NCBI GenBank assembly: GCA_000151295.1
Contig: GG745330.1
Span: 461,225 to 525,224 of the forward strand
Length of the DNA: 64,000 bases
Reading direction: 5' to 3'
Origin: Allomyces macrogynus ATCC 38327
Taxonomy: Eukaryota > Blastocladiomycota > Blastocladiomycetes > Blastocladiales > Blastocladiaceae
The notes beneath the pieces are model-generated. The model was not told the origin of the DNA and searched no databases. It saw only the letters and a list, made by a program, of their open reading frames with translations. Below, in pieces: positions 21,469 to 32,109 of the stretch; position 1 is the stretch's first letter, and each line of letters opens with the position of its first letter. Made by a program: the position numbers and the translations under genes.

Positions 21469-23316
21469 CTACTGCTGCGTCGGGAACTGCTGATGCTGCT
21501 GCTGCATCGCCATCTGCTGGTAGTAGTACTGGTAATACGCCGCGTACGCCGCCTGGTCCACGGGCGCAGCCGCACCAGCTGCTGCTGGGTCCGCCACCGC
21601 AGGTGCAGCTGCCGCTGCCGGTGCGGGCGTCGCGGGCGCGGCCGGCGTGGGAAGCGGCGCCGGATCGGCGTGCCCACCCCTCGCGGCCCACGGCGGCGGC
21701 GCAGCTCCACCATGCCCACCGGGCGTGCCACCAGCGGGTCCACCGCGCGGCGTGCCAAACGTGCCCTGCGACCACGGCGCAGCACCACCGCGGGCTGGGG
21801 TCTGGTCATACCCACCACCGGGCGCGCCGCCGCCGCCGCTCCCGTGCATCGGCGCAAAACTCATACGGCCGGGGCCACCGGGTCCGGGGCCGTACCGGCG
21901 GTCGCGGTCGCGGTCGCGATCGCGGTCGTCGTACCGATCACGATCCCGGTCGCGCGCCCACGGCGCGGGTCCACCATGCGACGGGCGGTCGAACGCCGGC
22001 GGCCCGCGGCGGTCGTAATCGTCGTGGTGGCGGTGGTGGTACCCGCTGCCACCATGCGGCGGGGGTCCACTGGGCCCGCCGGCGCCGAGTTCGGCCATGA
22101 GGTTATGGTACTCGGAGTCGAACTTGGTCTCACGCTCGCGCGCTTCCTGGAGCATCTCCGGGTTATGCCGCGCCATACAGTCGCGCGCCATGTGCCCCGC
22201 GCCGCCACAAATCCGGCAAATGACCGTGTTGGTGAAATTGGCGCGTTCCGGGCAATTGTACCGCTTGTGCCCGAGGGCGCCGCAGTTTTGGCACACTTGG
22301 TTCTCGTCGTCGCGCAACGTGCCGTTGAGTGCGGCCAGGTCGCGCAACTGCTTGCGCTTGAGCTCGTTCTGCGCTTCCGGGACCGTCGACGCCGTCTCGA
22401 TAATCTTGTTGACCATGCCCACGGCCAGCTTGATCTTGGTCTCGTTGTCGCCGGAAATCAGGCAGTGCAGGTCCTCTTCCTGGTTCTGGTAACTGGTCGG
22501 CGCGCCTTTCCCTTCCTTGACGGACCCCTTGCCGCGAATCGCAATCTTGGCGCCGGAATCGGCCTCCATTTGCTTGAGCGTCGTGCCGCGTGGGCCGAGC
22601 AGCAGGCCAATAAAGTTGATTTCCGGGAACTCGCGCACGGGAATATAGATCTTTTCCGACAGTTTGGTTGGGCGGCGGTAGTCGTTGGGCGGGCGGTAGG
22701 CCGGGTCGAGCTTGTAGACGAGGTTCACGAGCTTGTGCCGCTCGTCTTCGAGTTTTTTGCGGAACCGGTACTCGCGCGTGTTGATGCGCTTGCCGTCAGC
22801 GCCGTAGAAGGGTTCGGGCGAGGGGGACCGCTCGGGCGTCGGCGGGATGTAGTCGCTGGTGCGCAGGTGGCGGCCGATTTCCTCAATGCGCGTGTGGACT
22901 ACCGAAAGGGGGGGGGGGGGGGGGAGAGAGATGGTGAGGATGCATTCGTGGACAGAGGGAGCACTTGAGCAAAGCAAGCATACGCGCATAGAGCGCGACT
23001 TGGGTGTTGTCGAGCTGGTCGACGTTGACGGTGCCCGGCACGTTGAGCCTTGCCTCGCCACCCCACCAGTTGGGCCGGCGGCGCGTGAGTGTCCTGCCGC
23101 GGTCAGCGTCGGCGACTTCTGTAGAGTGCAAAAGAGACAGAGTCAGCAGTGGGGGCTCGTTGATGATGCCAATTTTGCGTCGGGAAACTCACGCTGCGGA
23201 CGATCACCCGAGGGCTGGGGCGTGCCGAGCGGCGCGACGGGCGCGTCATATGCGTGGCCGCCGTGGCCGTTGCCGTGGCCGTGGCCGTGGTCTGGGTCCG
23301 GAACAAGGTCGGACAT
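21469..23316 (-). CDS. MSL5: Branchpoint-bridging protein BBP/SF1
   Basis: Three exons on the minus strand: 23316-23193, 23118-22984 and 22898-21469; 562 aa. It recognises the intron branchpoint with U2AF in early spliceosomes. Landmarks: an Arg-rich stretch followed by Trp near the N-terminus (TLTRRRPNWW), in the position of the SF1 U2AF-ligand motif; IEEIGRHLRTSDY; SPSPEPFYGADGKRINTREY; a KH-QUA2 domain (EINFIGLLLGPRGTTLKQME, KIAIRGKGSVKEGKG, QLRDLAALNGTLRDDEN); two CCHC zinc knuckles (CQNCGALGHKRYNC and CRICGGAGHMARDC). The C-terminus is low complexity: Gly/Pro-rich with RD repeats, then an Ala/Pro region and a Tyr/Gln-rich end. Intron 2 has a pure poly(C) pyrimidine tract (17 C) just before its acceptor. 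Confidence 0.93.
22908..22924. repeat. Poly(G)17 tract, a C-only polypyrimidine tract in BBP intron 2
   Basis: 17 G on the plus strand. On the coding strand it is C17, followed by tttcggtag, the 3' splice site of intron 2. Confidence 0.9.
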
Positions 23317-23870
23317 GGCGTGGCGAGGTTGCGCGGCGGGATGGCCGAGCTGGGTGGGCGACCACGCCGTCAAGGGCGCGCAAGCGGGTCGCGTTGAGTG
23401 CGGTAAGTGTGGTGCTCGTGGTGTGCACGAGCGTGGGGGTGGTTGCAGTTGAACGACGACGACGTGGACCTCTGTGCTGGCGAATGATCAGCGCGCCGTT
23501 ACTGGCGTGACGTCCCGTGGAGTTTTCCACCCGATCGGCAACTGCTTCCCGAGCAGCTCGAAGCCCTGGATCGAGTCCCACTTGAAGTGTGGTTTTCGTG
23601 TGGGTTTCCGGCACGCTTTGAGCCGCAAAGCTAAACGGCCGCTGTGGCCGGCCAAGTCGAGCTTCCGTCGTGCTCGGTCTTCCACTGCCTGCCCCATGTC
23701 GACCACCACCATGCCGTCGAGACGGGGGATCCGGCCCAGCAACGCCGCTGCTGCAGTGCAGAGCTCCTTCTCTCAGCTTGGCAACGTCGCCACGGGACCC
23801 TGCTCTTCCACTTGCCTCGACTTGCTGCAAGCGCGCGCACTCACGCCAAGCATCACCGCTCAGCGACGCG
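23317..23870. promoter_or_regulatory. Divergent intergenic region (BBP / I-BAR-like gene)
   Basis: 554 bp between two outward-facing start codons. The frame of the downstream gene is open back to about 23670 but only from a GTG, so I treat it as a 5' leader. No other feature seen. Confidence 0.4.
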
Positions 23871-25676
23871 ATGCTCTCGCACCCGCCGCTGTCGGTGCTC
23901 GCGGCCGCTCCGCCTGCCGCCACAGCTACGGGCGCGTCCAAGCAGCTGGCGCCAGCGATGGTGACGGGAACGGCACCGACAACCGCGCCGGCAACGGCGA
24001 GCACAGCTTCCGGCGCTTCTTCTTCGGCGTCGCACGCAGCCGCTGTGGGATCGCGCGCAAGGATGCCGCGCTCACCGCTGGTGCGCTTTGAAGAAATGGA
24101 GTCAATGGCCGCAACCACAACGCCACCCCCGCACGCTCTTCTCTTGCCCGCCATCCCCGTGCTCGCGACCGCTGCTGCTGCCCCGACGCCGTCACCGACC
24201 CCGCGCTCAGCCACGCCCGTGATCCCGCTCCCGCGCACGCCCGTGCTCCCGAACCTGCGCGTCCCGCTGCATCGTACCAGCGCACCCACGTCGCCCGCAG
24301 GCACGACGCGATCCGCGTCCTCAGCTGCCTACACTGCCCAGCACCAGCAGCAGCAGCAGTACGCGACCCCTCCGCCGCTACCGCTCACGCTCGACCAGGT
24401 CAGTGCCGTGGTCCAGACGGCGCGCGCGTTTCGTGCAGCCTTGCATGCCGTTTCGAGGACCGGAAACGACTTGGCACGCGCGCTGGCTGCCGTCTACCGC
24501 TCGCGCGGCACGTCGAGTGATGCCGACCCTTCGGCCGCGCCGCCTGAAAAGCCGGCGCGCGACATGGACGTGGCCTTTCTCGCGGAAACGCTCAAGGTCG
24601 TAGGCGCCGCCCACCAGTTGCTCGGCGACATGGTGTGGCGCGAACTTGAGAAGCCCATGGATACCGCGTGGAATGCCATTCACGAGGAGACCTTGGTCGG
24701 TATTGCTGACTCCATCTGTTTCGATGCGCGGTGACCCTGATCTGACTCCTTTCTCGATGATGGTGCACAGACGCAACGCACGGCCACCGACCACCAAATC
24801 GCCGCGTTACGCGCACAGGCCGCACAGGCCGCCGCGCAAGCGACCAAGCTTGCCAAGTCACGCAAGGAGGCCAAGCGCAACCTGGCCGTGCACGCGCACC
24901 GGCAAGTCGCTGAACTCGACCAGAAAATTGCCGCGCTCAAGCTCGACCTGCGCGCGATTGGCGACCGCACCGCGATTGCACGACGGCCCGTGATTGTCGC
25001 CGCATCGGGACGCGTTGCGGGTCGTATGCTTGCCGGGTACGTGAACGCCGGGCTGGCACTGCGTGCGCTCGCGGAGACCAGTAGGCGGCGTGCGCCCGTT
25101 GCGGGGGATACGTTGCCGCTGCTCAATCGCGGTGTGGTTACAGTAGCGGCGGCGATCACGCAGGGACGAAGATCGTTGACGAACGTGGATGGGGGTGCGG
25201 ATGCGTTGGGGTCGGTGGGTCGCGCTGCAGGTACCACTGTTGCGCCATCCCCGCTTGTCGCATCGCAGTCGCTCACATCCATGGCATCGTCACGGTCATC
25301 CCTCTCGCAAGCGGCGCGCCCCCTGCCCAGTACGTCAACCGGATCGCCCCTCGTCGAGCTCGCAGCAGCAAGACGCAGTCTCGAGACTGCGTATGGCTCG
25401 CGCGCTGTCGTACCGCCGACCGCACTGGCCTCCCCCGCACGTGCAACCTCGCCTCTCGCGTTTGACGGCACCGCGAGCGTTGGGCGATCCGGTACAGGCA
25501 CGCCACCGCCGCAGGTCGTGCGCCAGGCGTCGTCGCGCGCATCGATCTGGTCGATGCTGTCAACGTCGGCCGTGTATGGCGGCGGGATGTTGCCAGACGC
25601 AGCCGCTGATGCGGCTCCACCGCCGCCACTGCTTGTCATGGGCACGCCCGTGCTTGCACCGGCTGCCGTACCCTGA
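23871..25676 (+). CDS. BAR/IMD-like membrane-binding protein (Ivy1-like)
   Basis: Two exons, 23871-24695 and 24771-25676; 576 aa. The intron donor is gtcggt and the acceptor gcacag, in phase 0. The first ~165 residues are Ala/Pro/Thr-rich low complexity. A helical domain follows: TLDQVSAVVQTARAFRAALH, ARALAAVYRS, FLAETLKVVGAAHQLLGDMV, RELEKPMDTAWNAIHEE. Across the intron it continues as a long coiled coil (QIAALRAQAAQAAAQATKL, VAELDQKIAALKLDLRAI) and ends with a helix containing YVNAGLALRALAE. This pattern matches fungal inverse-BAR/IMD proteins of the Ivy1 type, which bind phospholipids and in yeast associate with the vacuole, Ypt7 and Vps33. The tail is Ser-rich. Fold assignment is by pattern only; orthology is tentative. 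Confidence 0.68.
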
Positions 25677-26191
25677 GAAAGACCGTTTTGATTGTTTGTG
25701 TTTTGTTGTCTCGACTCTCTTTTGTTGTCTCTGGATCTGCCAGCCGCTATCATACGGCATGACCGATTTTTTTTTGCTGGATAGATAGTAGTTGCTGCTG
25801 TGTTCATCGTTGGTCGCCGTCAGGCATTGTCAGGCATCGCCAATCCTGCATTTACGTCACGTTTGCTAGGGAGGATCGCGGTCGATCGTGGCCTATTGCA
25901 GGTCCATTTCAGCTCTATTGTGGTCTGCCGAAAGTTCATTTTCGCGACGCTTTCTGTTGGTGTTGGGCGTTGATTGTTACGTAACGCGCTGGCGGTGTGC
26001 TTGACCCGCGTGGGCCAAGTCGCCGCAGGCCCGACGTGCGTGGATTTCATCGTTTGCGTGTTGCTGATCCTTCTCTTGCTGCACGCGACCCAACCATCGA
26101 ATGCTCGTCCACATAAAGCGGGCGGGCCCTCCCGCTCCTGGCCAGGCTCTCCTTCTTGCTTGCTCGCACCCTCCTCGACAGCATCGACACC
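25677..26191. other. Intergenic upstream of ADE16/17
   Basis: About 515 bp; T-rich after the preceding stop (TTTTTTTTT near 25768), then the putative purine-gene promoter. I found no clear Bas1/Pho2-type TGACTC site. Confidence 0.4.
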
Positions 26192-28050
26192 ATGGCTCAA
26201 TCCGCGCCGGCGCCCAAGAAGATGGGTACGGCCAGCTTGATGGATCGATCCACCACCGCGACCACACCGCTCACCTGCCCCCGTTTTCCTCGGAATTAGC
26301 CCTCCTGTCCGTCTCGGACAAGACGGGTCTTGTCCCGCTCGCCAAGGACCTGGCCGCGCTCGGCGTGCGCCTGATCGCGTCGGGCGGTACCGCCAAACAA
26401 GTGCGCGACGCTGGGCTGCCCGTCGCCGACGTGGCCGACCTGACCAAGGCGCCCGAAATGCTCGGTGGCCGCGTCAAGACGCTGCACCCGGTCGTGCACG
26501 GCGGTATCCTGGCCCGCGACATCCCGTCGGACCAAAAGGACCTCAAGGAGCGCGGCATCGACATGATCGACATTGTCGTGTGCAACCTCTACCCGTTCCA
26601 GAACACTGTCGCCAAGCCCGACGTGACAGTCGCGCAGGCCGTCGAGGAAGTCGATATTGGCGGCGTCACGCTGCTGCGTGCGGCAGCCAAGAACCACGCG
26701 CGTGTTGCGATCGTTTGCGACCCGGCCGACTACTCGACGATCGTCGCTGAGCTCCGTCAGCACGGCATGGTCACGGAAGCCACGCGCAAGCACTTGGCGC
26801 TCAAGGCCTTCAACCACACGGCCGAGTACGACGAAGCCATTTCGGGCTACTTCCGCCAGCAGTACGCGGCGGGCAAGGACCAGCTGACGCTGCGGTACGG
26901 GATGAACCCGCACCAGAAGCCGGCGCAGGCTTTCAACGCGCACGGCCCGCTGCCGTTCAAGGTGCTCAACGGGTCGCCGGGTTACATCAACCTGCTCGAC
27001 GCGCTCAACGCCTGGCCCCTCGTCAAGGACCTGAAGCGCGCGACGGGCTTGCCCGCCGCTGCCTCGTTCAAGCACGTGTCCCCCGCGGGCGCTGCCGTCG
27101 CCGTCCCGCTGACCCCCGTCGAGGCCAAGGTGTGCATGGTGAACGACCTCGGCGCGCTGTCGCCGATCGCGACCGCCTACGCCCGCGCGCGCGGCGCCGA
27201 CCGGATGTCGTCGTTTGGCGACTTTGTTGCGCTCTCGGACGAGTGCGATGCGCAAACGGCCAAGATTCTGTCGCGCGAGGTCTCCGACGGTGTGATCGCG
27301 CCGAGTTTCTCGGCCGAGGCGCTGGCGATCTTGCAGGCCAAGAAGGGCGGCAAGTACTGCGTGCTGCAGATTGACGCGAGCTACGAGCCGTCGACGGTTG
27401 AGACGCGCCAGGTTTACGGTGTGAACCTGCAGCAGCGCCGCAACGACATTGTGATTGAAAAGTCGCTGTTCAACAACGTTGTGTCGAAGAACAAGACGCT
27501 GCCCGAGTCTGCCGTGCGCGACCTGCTCGTCGCCACGATCACGCTCAAGTACACGCAGTCCAACTCGGTGTGCTTTGCCAAGAACGGCATGGTCGTCGGT
27601 GTCGGTGCCGGGCAGCAGTCGCGCGTGCACTGCACGCGCCTCGCTGCCGACAAGGCCGATAACTGGTGGTTGCGCCACCACGCGAACGTGCTCGGCATGC
27701 AGTTTAAGAAGGGCACGAAGCGTGCCGACAAGTCGAACGCGATCGATCTGTACGTGACGAACCAGATTGGCGAGGGTCAATCGAAGGCCAACTACGAGGC
27801 CGTCTTTGACAAGTTGCCGGCGGAGTTGACGGCTGCTGACAAGAAGGCGTGGCTCGCGCAGCAGACGGATGTTGCGCTCGCGTCGGACGCGTTCTTCCCG
27901 TTCCCGGACTCGCTCTACCGCGCGGTCGAGTCGGGCGTCAAGTACGTCGCCGCGCCGTCGGGTTCGGTCATGGACGAGGCGGTCGTGCAGACGGCCGATG
28001 TCTATGGCATGGCGTACGCGTTCACGAACCTGCGTCTGTTCCACCACTAA
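26192..28050 (+). CDS. ADE16: Bifunctional AICAR transformylase / IMP cyclohydrolase (purine biosynthesis)
   Basis: Two exons, 26192-26225 and 26300-28050; 594 aa, normal for eukaryotic ATIC/Ade16/Ade17. It catalyses the last two steps of IMP synthesis. The tiny first exon (34 nt) encodes [11 protein letters not shown] and joins [16 protein letters not shown], the canonical start of the IMP cyclohydrolase (MGS-like) domain, which runs to about residue 200 ([19 protein letters not shown]-type [11 protein letters not shown]). The transformylase domain follows: [24 protein letters not shown] with the catalytic Lys-His pair, [30 protein letters not shown] and [12 protein letters not shown]. It ends [15 protein letters not shown] long antisense frame covers the same region but is only a shadow. 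Confidence 0.96.
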
Positions 28051-28668
28051 GCTGTTGAGCGGTTGGAGGTGCAGAGCGCGAGGTGTTTGTCGGGTGGGCG
28101 GTCCCGCTTGCTCGGTTGTTGGAGCGGCCGCCCCATTATCCGGTAGCGCTTGGTCGTGGCCGGAGCTTCTTTGTAGTATAGTTTTTTCCCCGATCCCTTC
28201 GCGATTTAGTAGCGCGTTTTTGCCCCATCTCCAAGTGGTGAATTTCCTTGAGCCCTCCGCCGGTCATTGTGTCAGCGACCCGACAGTTTGTATCCACCGT
28301 TGTGCGCGCCGTCCAGCCCACCCAGGAGAGAACTTTGTACCGAACGCAACCCCAACGCAGGCAGCTTGTTGTCGGTGAGAGACGGAGCGGTTGTCCCTCA
28401 GCTGCTGGTTCGCGCACGTGAGATTCACGCCGCCCTCGTCATGACGCGCTGATCGTGTTCTGCTCTTTTGCTTCGTTCTGCTCCTCAGTCCGCCGTCGAC
28501 TCGGCACCAACCGAGGCACACCGCAGCGACCACCGCGCGCAACTAGTCTTGCCCCAATCCAGCCGCTGTTCACGCTGCAACTCGGTCCTTGACAACGCCG
28601 GATCACGATCCAGCTCGCCCAAACCCGATTCCACGCGACGCGACCCTCCACGAACCAACCAATCCACC
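28051..28668. other. Intergenic between ADE16/17 and proteasome beta-1
   Basis: About 620 bp; the second half is C-rich on the plus strand, as before most genes here. No further gene recognised. Confidence 0.4.
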
Positions 28669-29630
28669 ATGGCGTCGCTCAAGCCCGGAGAAGCCAACCT
28701 TGGCGTATGTTGCCGCTCACCAGCGCTGTCGCGGCCAAGCTCATGGGGACCCAGCGTGGGCCTGACAAGAACGCGTTTATTTCGGTAGACAACCATCATG
28801 GCCGTCGAGTTTGACGGCGGTGTTGTGATTGGCGCCGACACGCGCACGACGACCGGGTCCTACATTGCCAACCGCGTCACCGACAAGTTGACCGAAGTGC
28901 ACGACCGCATCTACTGCTGCCGGTCCGGGTCGGCCGCCGACACGCAGGCTGTCGCCGATATCGTGCACTATTATTGCCAGATGTACAGGTACGCTGGCTG
29001 CGCGTGTTTGAATGGGTTCTTTCAATGCGCTTTCAAGAATGCGCAGCTGACGCGACACGTTTCCCTTTTCGGCGAACAGTGTGCAAAACGGCGAGGCACC
29101 ATCGGTCAAGGTCGCGGCGGCCATGTTCCAGCAGCTGTGCTACACGAACAAGGACGCGCTCATGGCCGGGATCATTGTTGCCGGGTGGGACAAGTACAAT
29201 GCCGGCTCCGTCTACTCGATCTCGCTCGGCGGATCGATGCACCGGCAAGGGTTTGCGATTGGCGGTGCGTTCAATTTCACGTTTATTTTTCTTGCACCCT
29301 GAGCGACACTGACCATGCGATTGCTCCGCGGCATTAGGTTCGGGCTCGACCTACATTTACGGTTACTGTGACGCGACTTACCGCGACGGCATGACCGTCG
29401 ACGAGTGCTTGCAGTTCACCAAGAGCGGTACGTCCTTCCCCATCGCGTGCCTCCCCAATTAACGGATCGTACAACCTGACGCGTCATCTCCACCTCCCGT
29501 AGCCATTGCCCTGGCCATGGCGCGTGACGGGTCGAGTGGCGGGTGCATTCGACTCGCCGTCATCACGCAGGAGGGTGTGCGTCGCATCTTTGTCCCGGGG
29601 AACGAGCTGCCCACCTTCTTCGAGGGTTAG
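28669..29630 (+). CDS. PRE3: 20S proteasome subunit beta-1 (caspase-like)
   Basis: Five exons: 28669-28704, 28789-28988, 29080-29264, 29338-29427 and 29503-29630; 212 aa. It is an active-site subunit of the proteasome core, cutting after acidic residues. The first exon encodes only a propeptide, [12 protein letters not shown], and the intron falls exactly before the catalytic Thr, so the mature subunit would start [19 protein letters not shown]. Counting from that Thr, the active-site residues Thr1, Asp17 and Lys33 are all present. [52 protein letters not shown] and [13 protein letters not shown] identify beta-1 rather than beta-2 or beta-5. The 12-residue propeptide is short: yeast Pre3 has 19 and human PSMB6 has 34. 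Confidence 0.95.
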
Positions 29631-30085
29631 TTGTGCTTGTGCTTAGTTGTTCAGGAACGACGCGTCGGGTCCGACCGTCAACCGCGACTGGGACGGCGCG
29701 TTGCTCGCCCTGGCATTCGGGGCGCGCGCGCAGAGTCAGCGGATGCGCGCCCCCTGTTCATAAAGCGATTGAATTTCATTTTGATTCGCGTGTTGCATGG
29801 TGCCGTTCAGCGGGCGATCTCGTTGGATTTGGTTCGGCCGGGCGGCCAGGGTGTCAAGGCGTGTGTTGGCGCGTGTCAACGAGCCACGTGATGGCACATG
29901 ACCGTGCCCACACCCCACCGCGCCGGCGCGCCAGATTTTGCGAACATTTCGCACAATCCGCCGCGTCAACGAAAGAACACGTCGAGCAGCAGCAACGCGA
30001 TCGCATCAGCACTCGCTGCACAATTTAATTCTAACCGATTTTCGATCTGACAACGAAAACCAACCGCATTCCGACGCGACCCACC
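29631..30085. other. Intergenic between PRE3 and RRP40
   Basis: 455 bp. No coding signature or RNA gene seen; presumably contains the PRE3 3' end and the RRP40 promoter. Confidence 0.4.
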
Positions 30086-31040
30086 ATGGCCGACGCCGAA
30101 TACCCGAAATACGTGGTCCCGGGCGACCGCGTGCCGTGCCTGGAAATGATGGAAGACGCGCCCGAATCGGGAGAACCGCCACGGCTCCGTCTCGGGCCCG
30201 GGCTCGTGCAAGTCAAGGACGAGATTGTTGCTGTCAAGGCCGGCATGCTGCACCACGTCCCGGAACGCAACCAGTGGTGGATCGTGACGGATCAGAAGCG
30301 CGTACGCTTTTTGGATTTGCTGCAACAGTATTGGTCGGCCTGGTACCTCACGCGCGAGCGATGCACGTTTAGTATGTGCCAGCGGCAGGAGACGACGTGG
30401 TGGGCGTGATCACGAACAAGCTCGCCGAGGCGTACAAGGTGGATATTGGTTCGGCACATCCGGCAGTGTTGTCCTACATGGCGTTTGAGGGCGCGTCGAA
30501 GCGCAACCGGCCAACACACAATGTGCGTTTTCAGCAGATCCTTTTGCCTGCACTGAGCGGACTCTCACTGTGCGTGCTCATTTCCATCCAGGTCGGCGAC
30601 TTGGTCTACGCGCGCGTCGCCGTCGCCATGAAGGACATGGACCCGGAAATCGAGTGCGTCAACCCGAAATCGCTCAAGGCCAATGGGTACGGCCTCCTCG
30701 CGGGCGGGTTTGTCATCAAAACGTCGCTTGCATTTGCGCGAAGGTAACGTCCCACCAATTGCTAACTTGTCCATCACGAATCCGAGTCACTCACCGCTTC
30801 TTTCCCGCGCGTGTTAGTATGCTCGATCCCAACTTTTACGTGCACAAAGCGCTCGAAAAGCATTTCCCGGCATTTGAGACGGCTGTTGGTCAGAACGGTC
30901 GCATTTGGATCGCTGCAGCAACACCAATGCTGACGATTGCGATTGCCGATGCGTTGCAGCGCAGCACGAGTATGGAAAAGCAGGAGTTTGAGAAGTATGT
31001 CAAGGACTTGGCTGCTGAGTTGAAGCGGTCGACAGAGTAA
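30086..31040 (+). CDS. RRP40: Exosome complex component Rrp40 (EXOSC3)
   Basis: Four exons: 30086-30301, 30373-30522, 30592-30743 and 30818-31040; 246 aa. It is a cap subunit of the RNA exosome that guides RNA into the complex for 3'-5' processing and decay. The N-terminal domain (YVVPGDRVP, LRLGPGLVQ) is followed by an S1 domain spread over exons 2 and 3 (YVPAAGDDVVGVITNKLAE, YKVDIGSAHPAVLSYMAFEG, VGDLVYARVAVA, DPEIECVN). The C-terminal KH domain contains the Rrp40-specific NGRIWI motif (GQNGRIWIAA). Phases 0, 0 and 2 all agree with the conserved alignment. Length and domain order are normal. Confidence 0.95.
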
Positions 31041-32109
31041 ATTTGAAATGATGAGCCAATGAATTGGGGTCATCGCAGATTCTGACCATGAATAGACCCC
31101 ACGCTTGTGAGTGGGCATGAAAATAATGATGCGTCAAAGGCTTTGAAGACACGTTGTGACATGCGCATGATCCACTATACCTGCTTTCTTCAATGAGCAG
31201 CAAAATGAAACCACAGTCACCTTTTTTCATATCGTCTTATTTTGGCCATTTCCTTCATCGCCTTATGTTTTGCACCCTTGGCACACCAACATCATGAAAT
31301 GACCCCAACACAGATGCTGTGAGAACAGCAGTGGCAAGACTGAAATGGGCCACAAACACCAACATCAACTATGAATCAAACAAGGCAACCATGATCCATC
31401 CTTTGAACACAAAAGCTACCTGTCAACATGGCAGTCGCCAGGACTGCCACAACACCACACATGGCCATTGACTTGGCACCAGCAGCAACACCAGCAGCAC
31501 CACACTCCACAGTGCAGAATCGATGCAGCATCAACCAACGCCCTGGCCAAAATTCCACGTCAACTTGACTGATTCCACGCGTGTGACAGTAAGTAATGTG
31601 GCGCCTGCATCATGAACCCATTGCCCAACAGGTTGAGCCAGCACAACAAAATGGGCAACACAAAATCAACCAGGTTGGCATCCATCAGCAAACAGCACTG
31701 CAGCATGAGCGACACGAGACGCACCAGCAGGTTGCACACAATCAAGGAGAGAAGAGTGGTCATGCTTGCAGAGACGATTGTGGTTGTGGAGAATGGCTGT
31801 TGGTTGCAGAGAGCATGGGCGGGGGGAGAGAGGAAATGCAACTGGTTAGCAGCCACATCTTGCATCTTGTCAGTTGCTGAGATGACTCCTCCTGATCCAT
31901 CACGTTCTACCCCGCAACAAACAGCTGTCCAGATTATGACGAAAATTGGATGATCCCTCAAGAAAGCACCACTGGGGAGTTGATTTTGCTGCATTTGAGA
32001 GCCATACTCGTGACAGGTGTGGAGGATGTATCAGGGGGAGAATTTACACAGCAAATCGTTGTTGCAAAAAACGTGATCAGGTCAAGATCATGTTCAGCTT
32101 CAGCTTCAG
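31041..32109. other. Gene-poor, AT-richer stretch
   Basis: Base composition differs visibly from the coding neighbours: many CAACA/TGTTG words, fewer CG dinucleotides. A 144-codon minus-strand frame at 31560-31994 encodes a hydrophobic stretch (LLSLIVCNLLVRLVSLMLQ), but it has no recognisable family and its complement is Gln/His-rich, so it may be chance. Probably decayed sequence contiguous with the adjacent LRR pseudogene. Confidence 0.35.

Noticed and set aside
26296..28047. Antisense open frame of 583 codons across ADE16/17
   Set aside because: It mirrors the sense gene's GC-rich third positions; its translation is Arg/Val/Leu/His-rich with no domain.
31560..31994. Minus-strand 144-codon frame with hydrophobic stretches
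   Set aside because: No family resemblance; the complement is Gln/His-rich CA-repeat-like sequence that produces Leu/Val on the other strand by chance.
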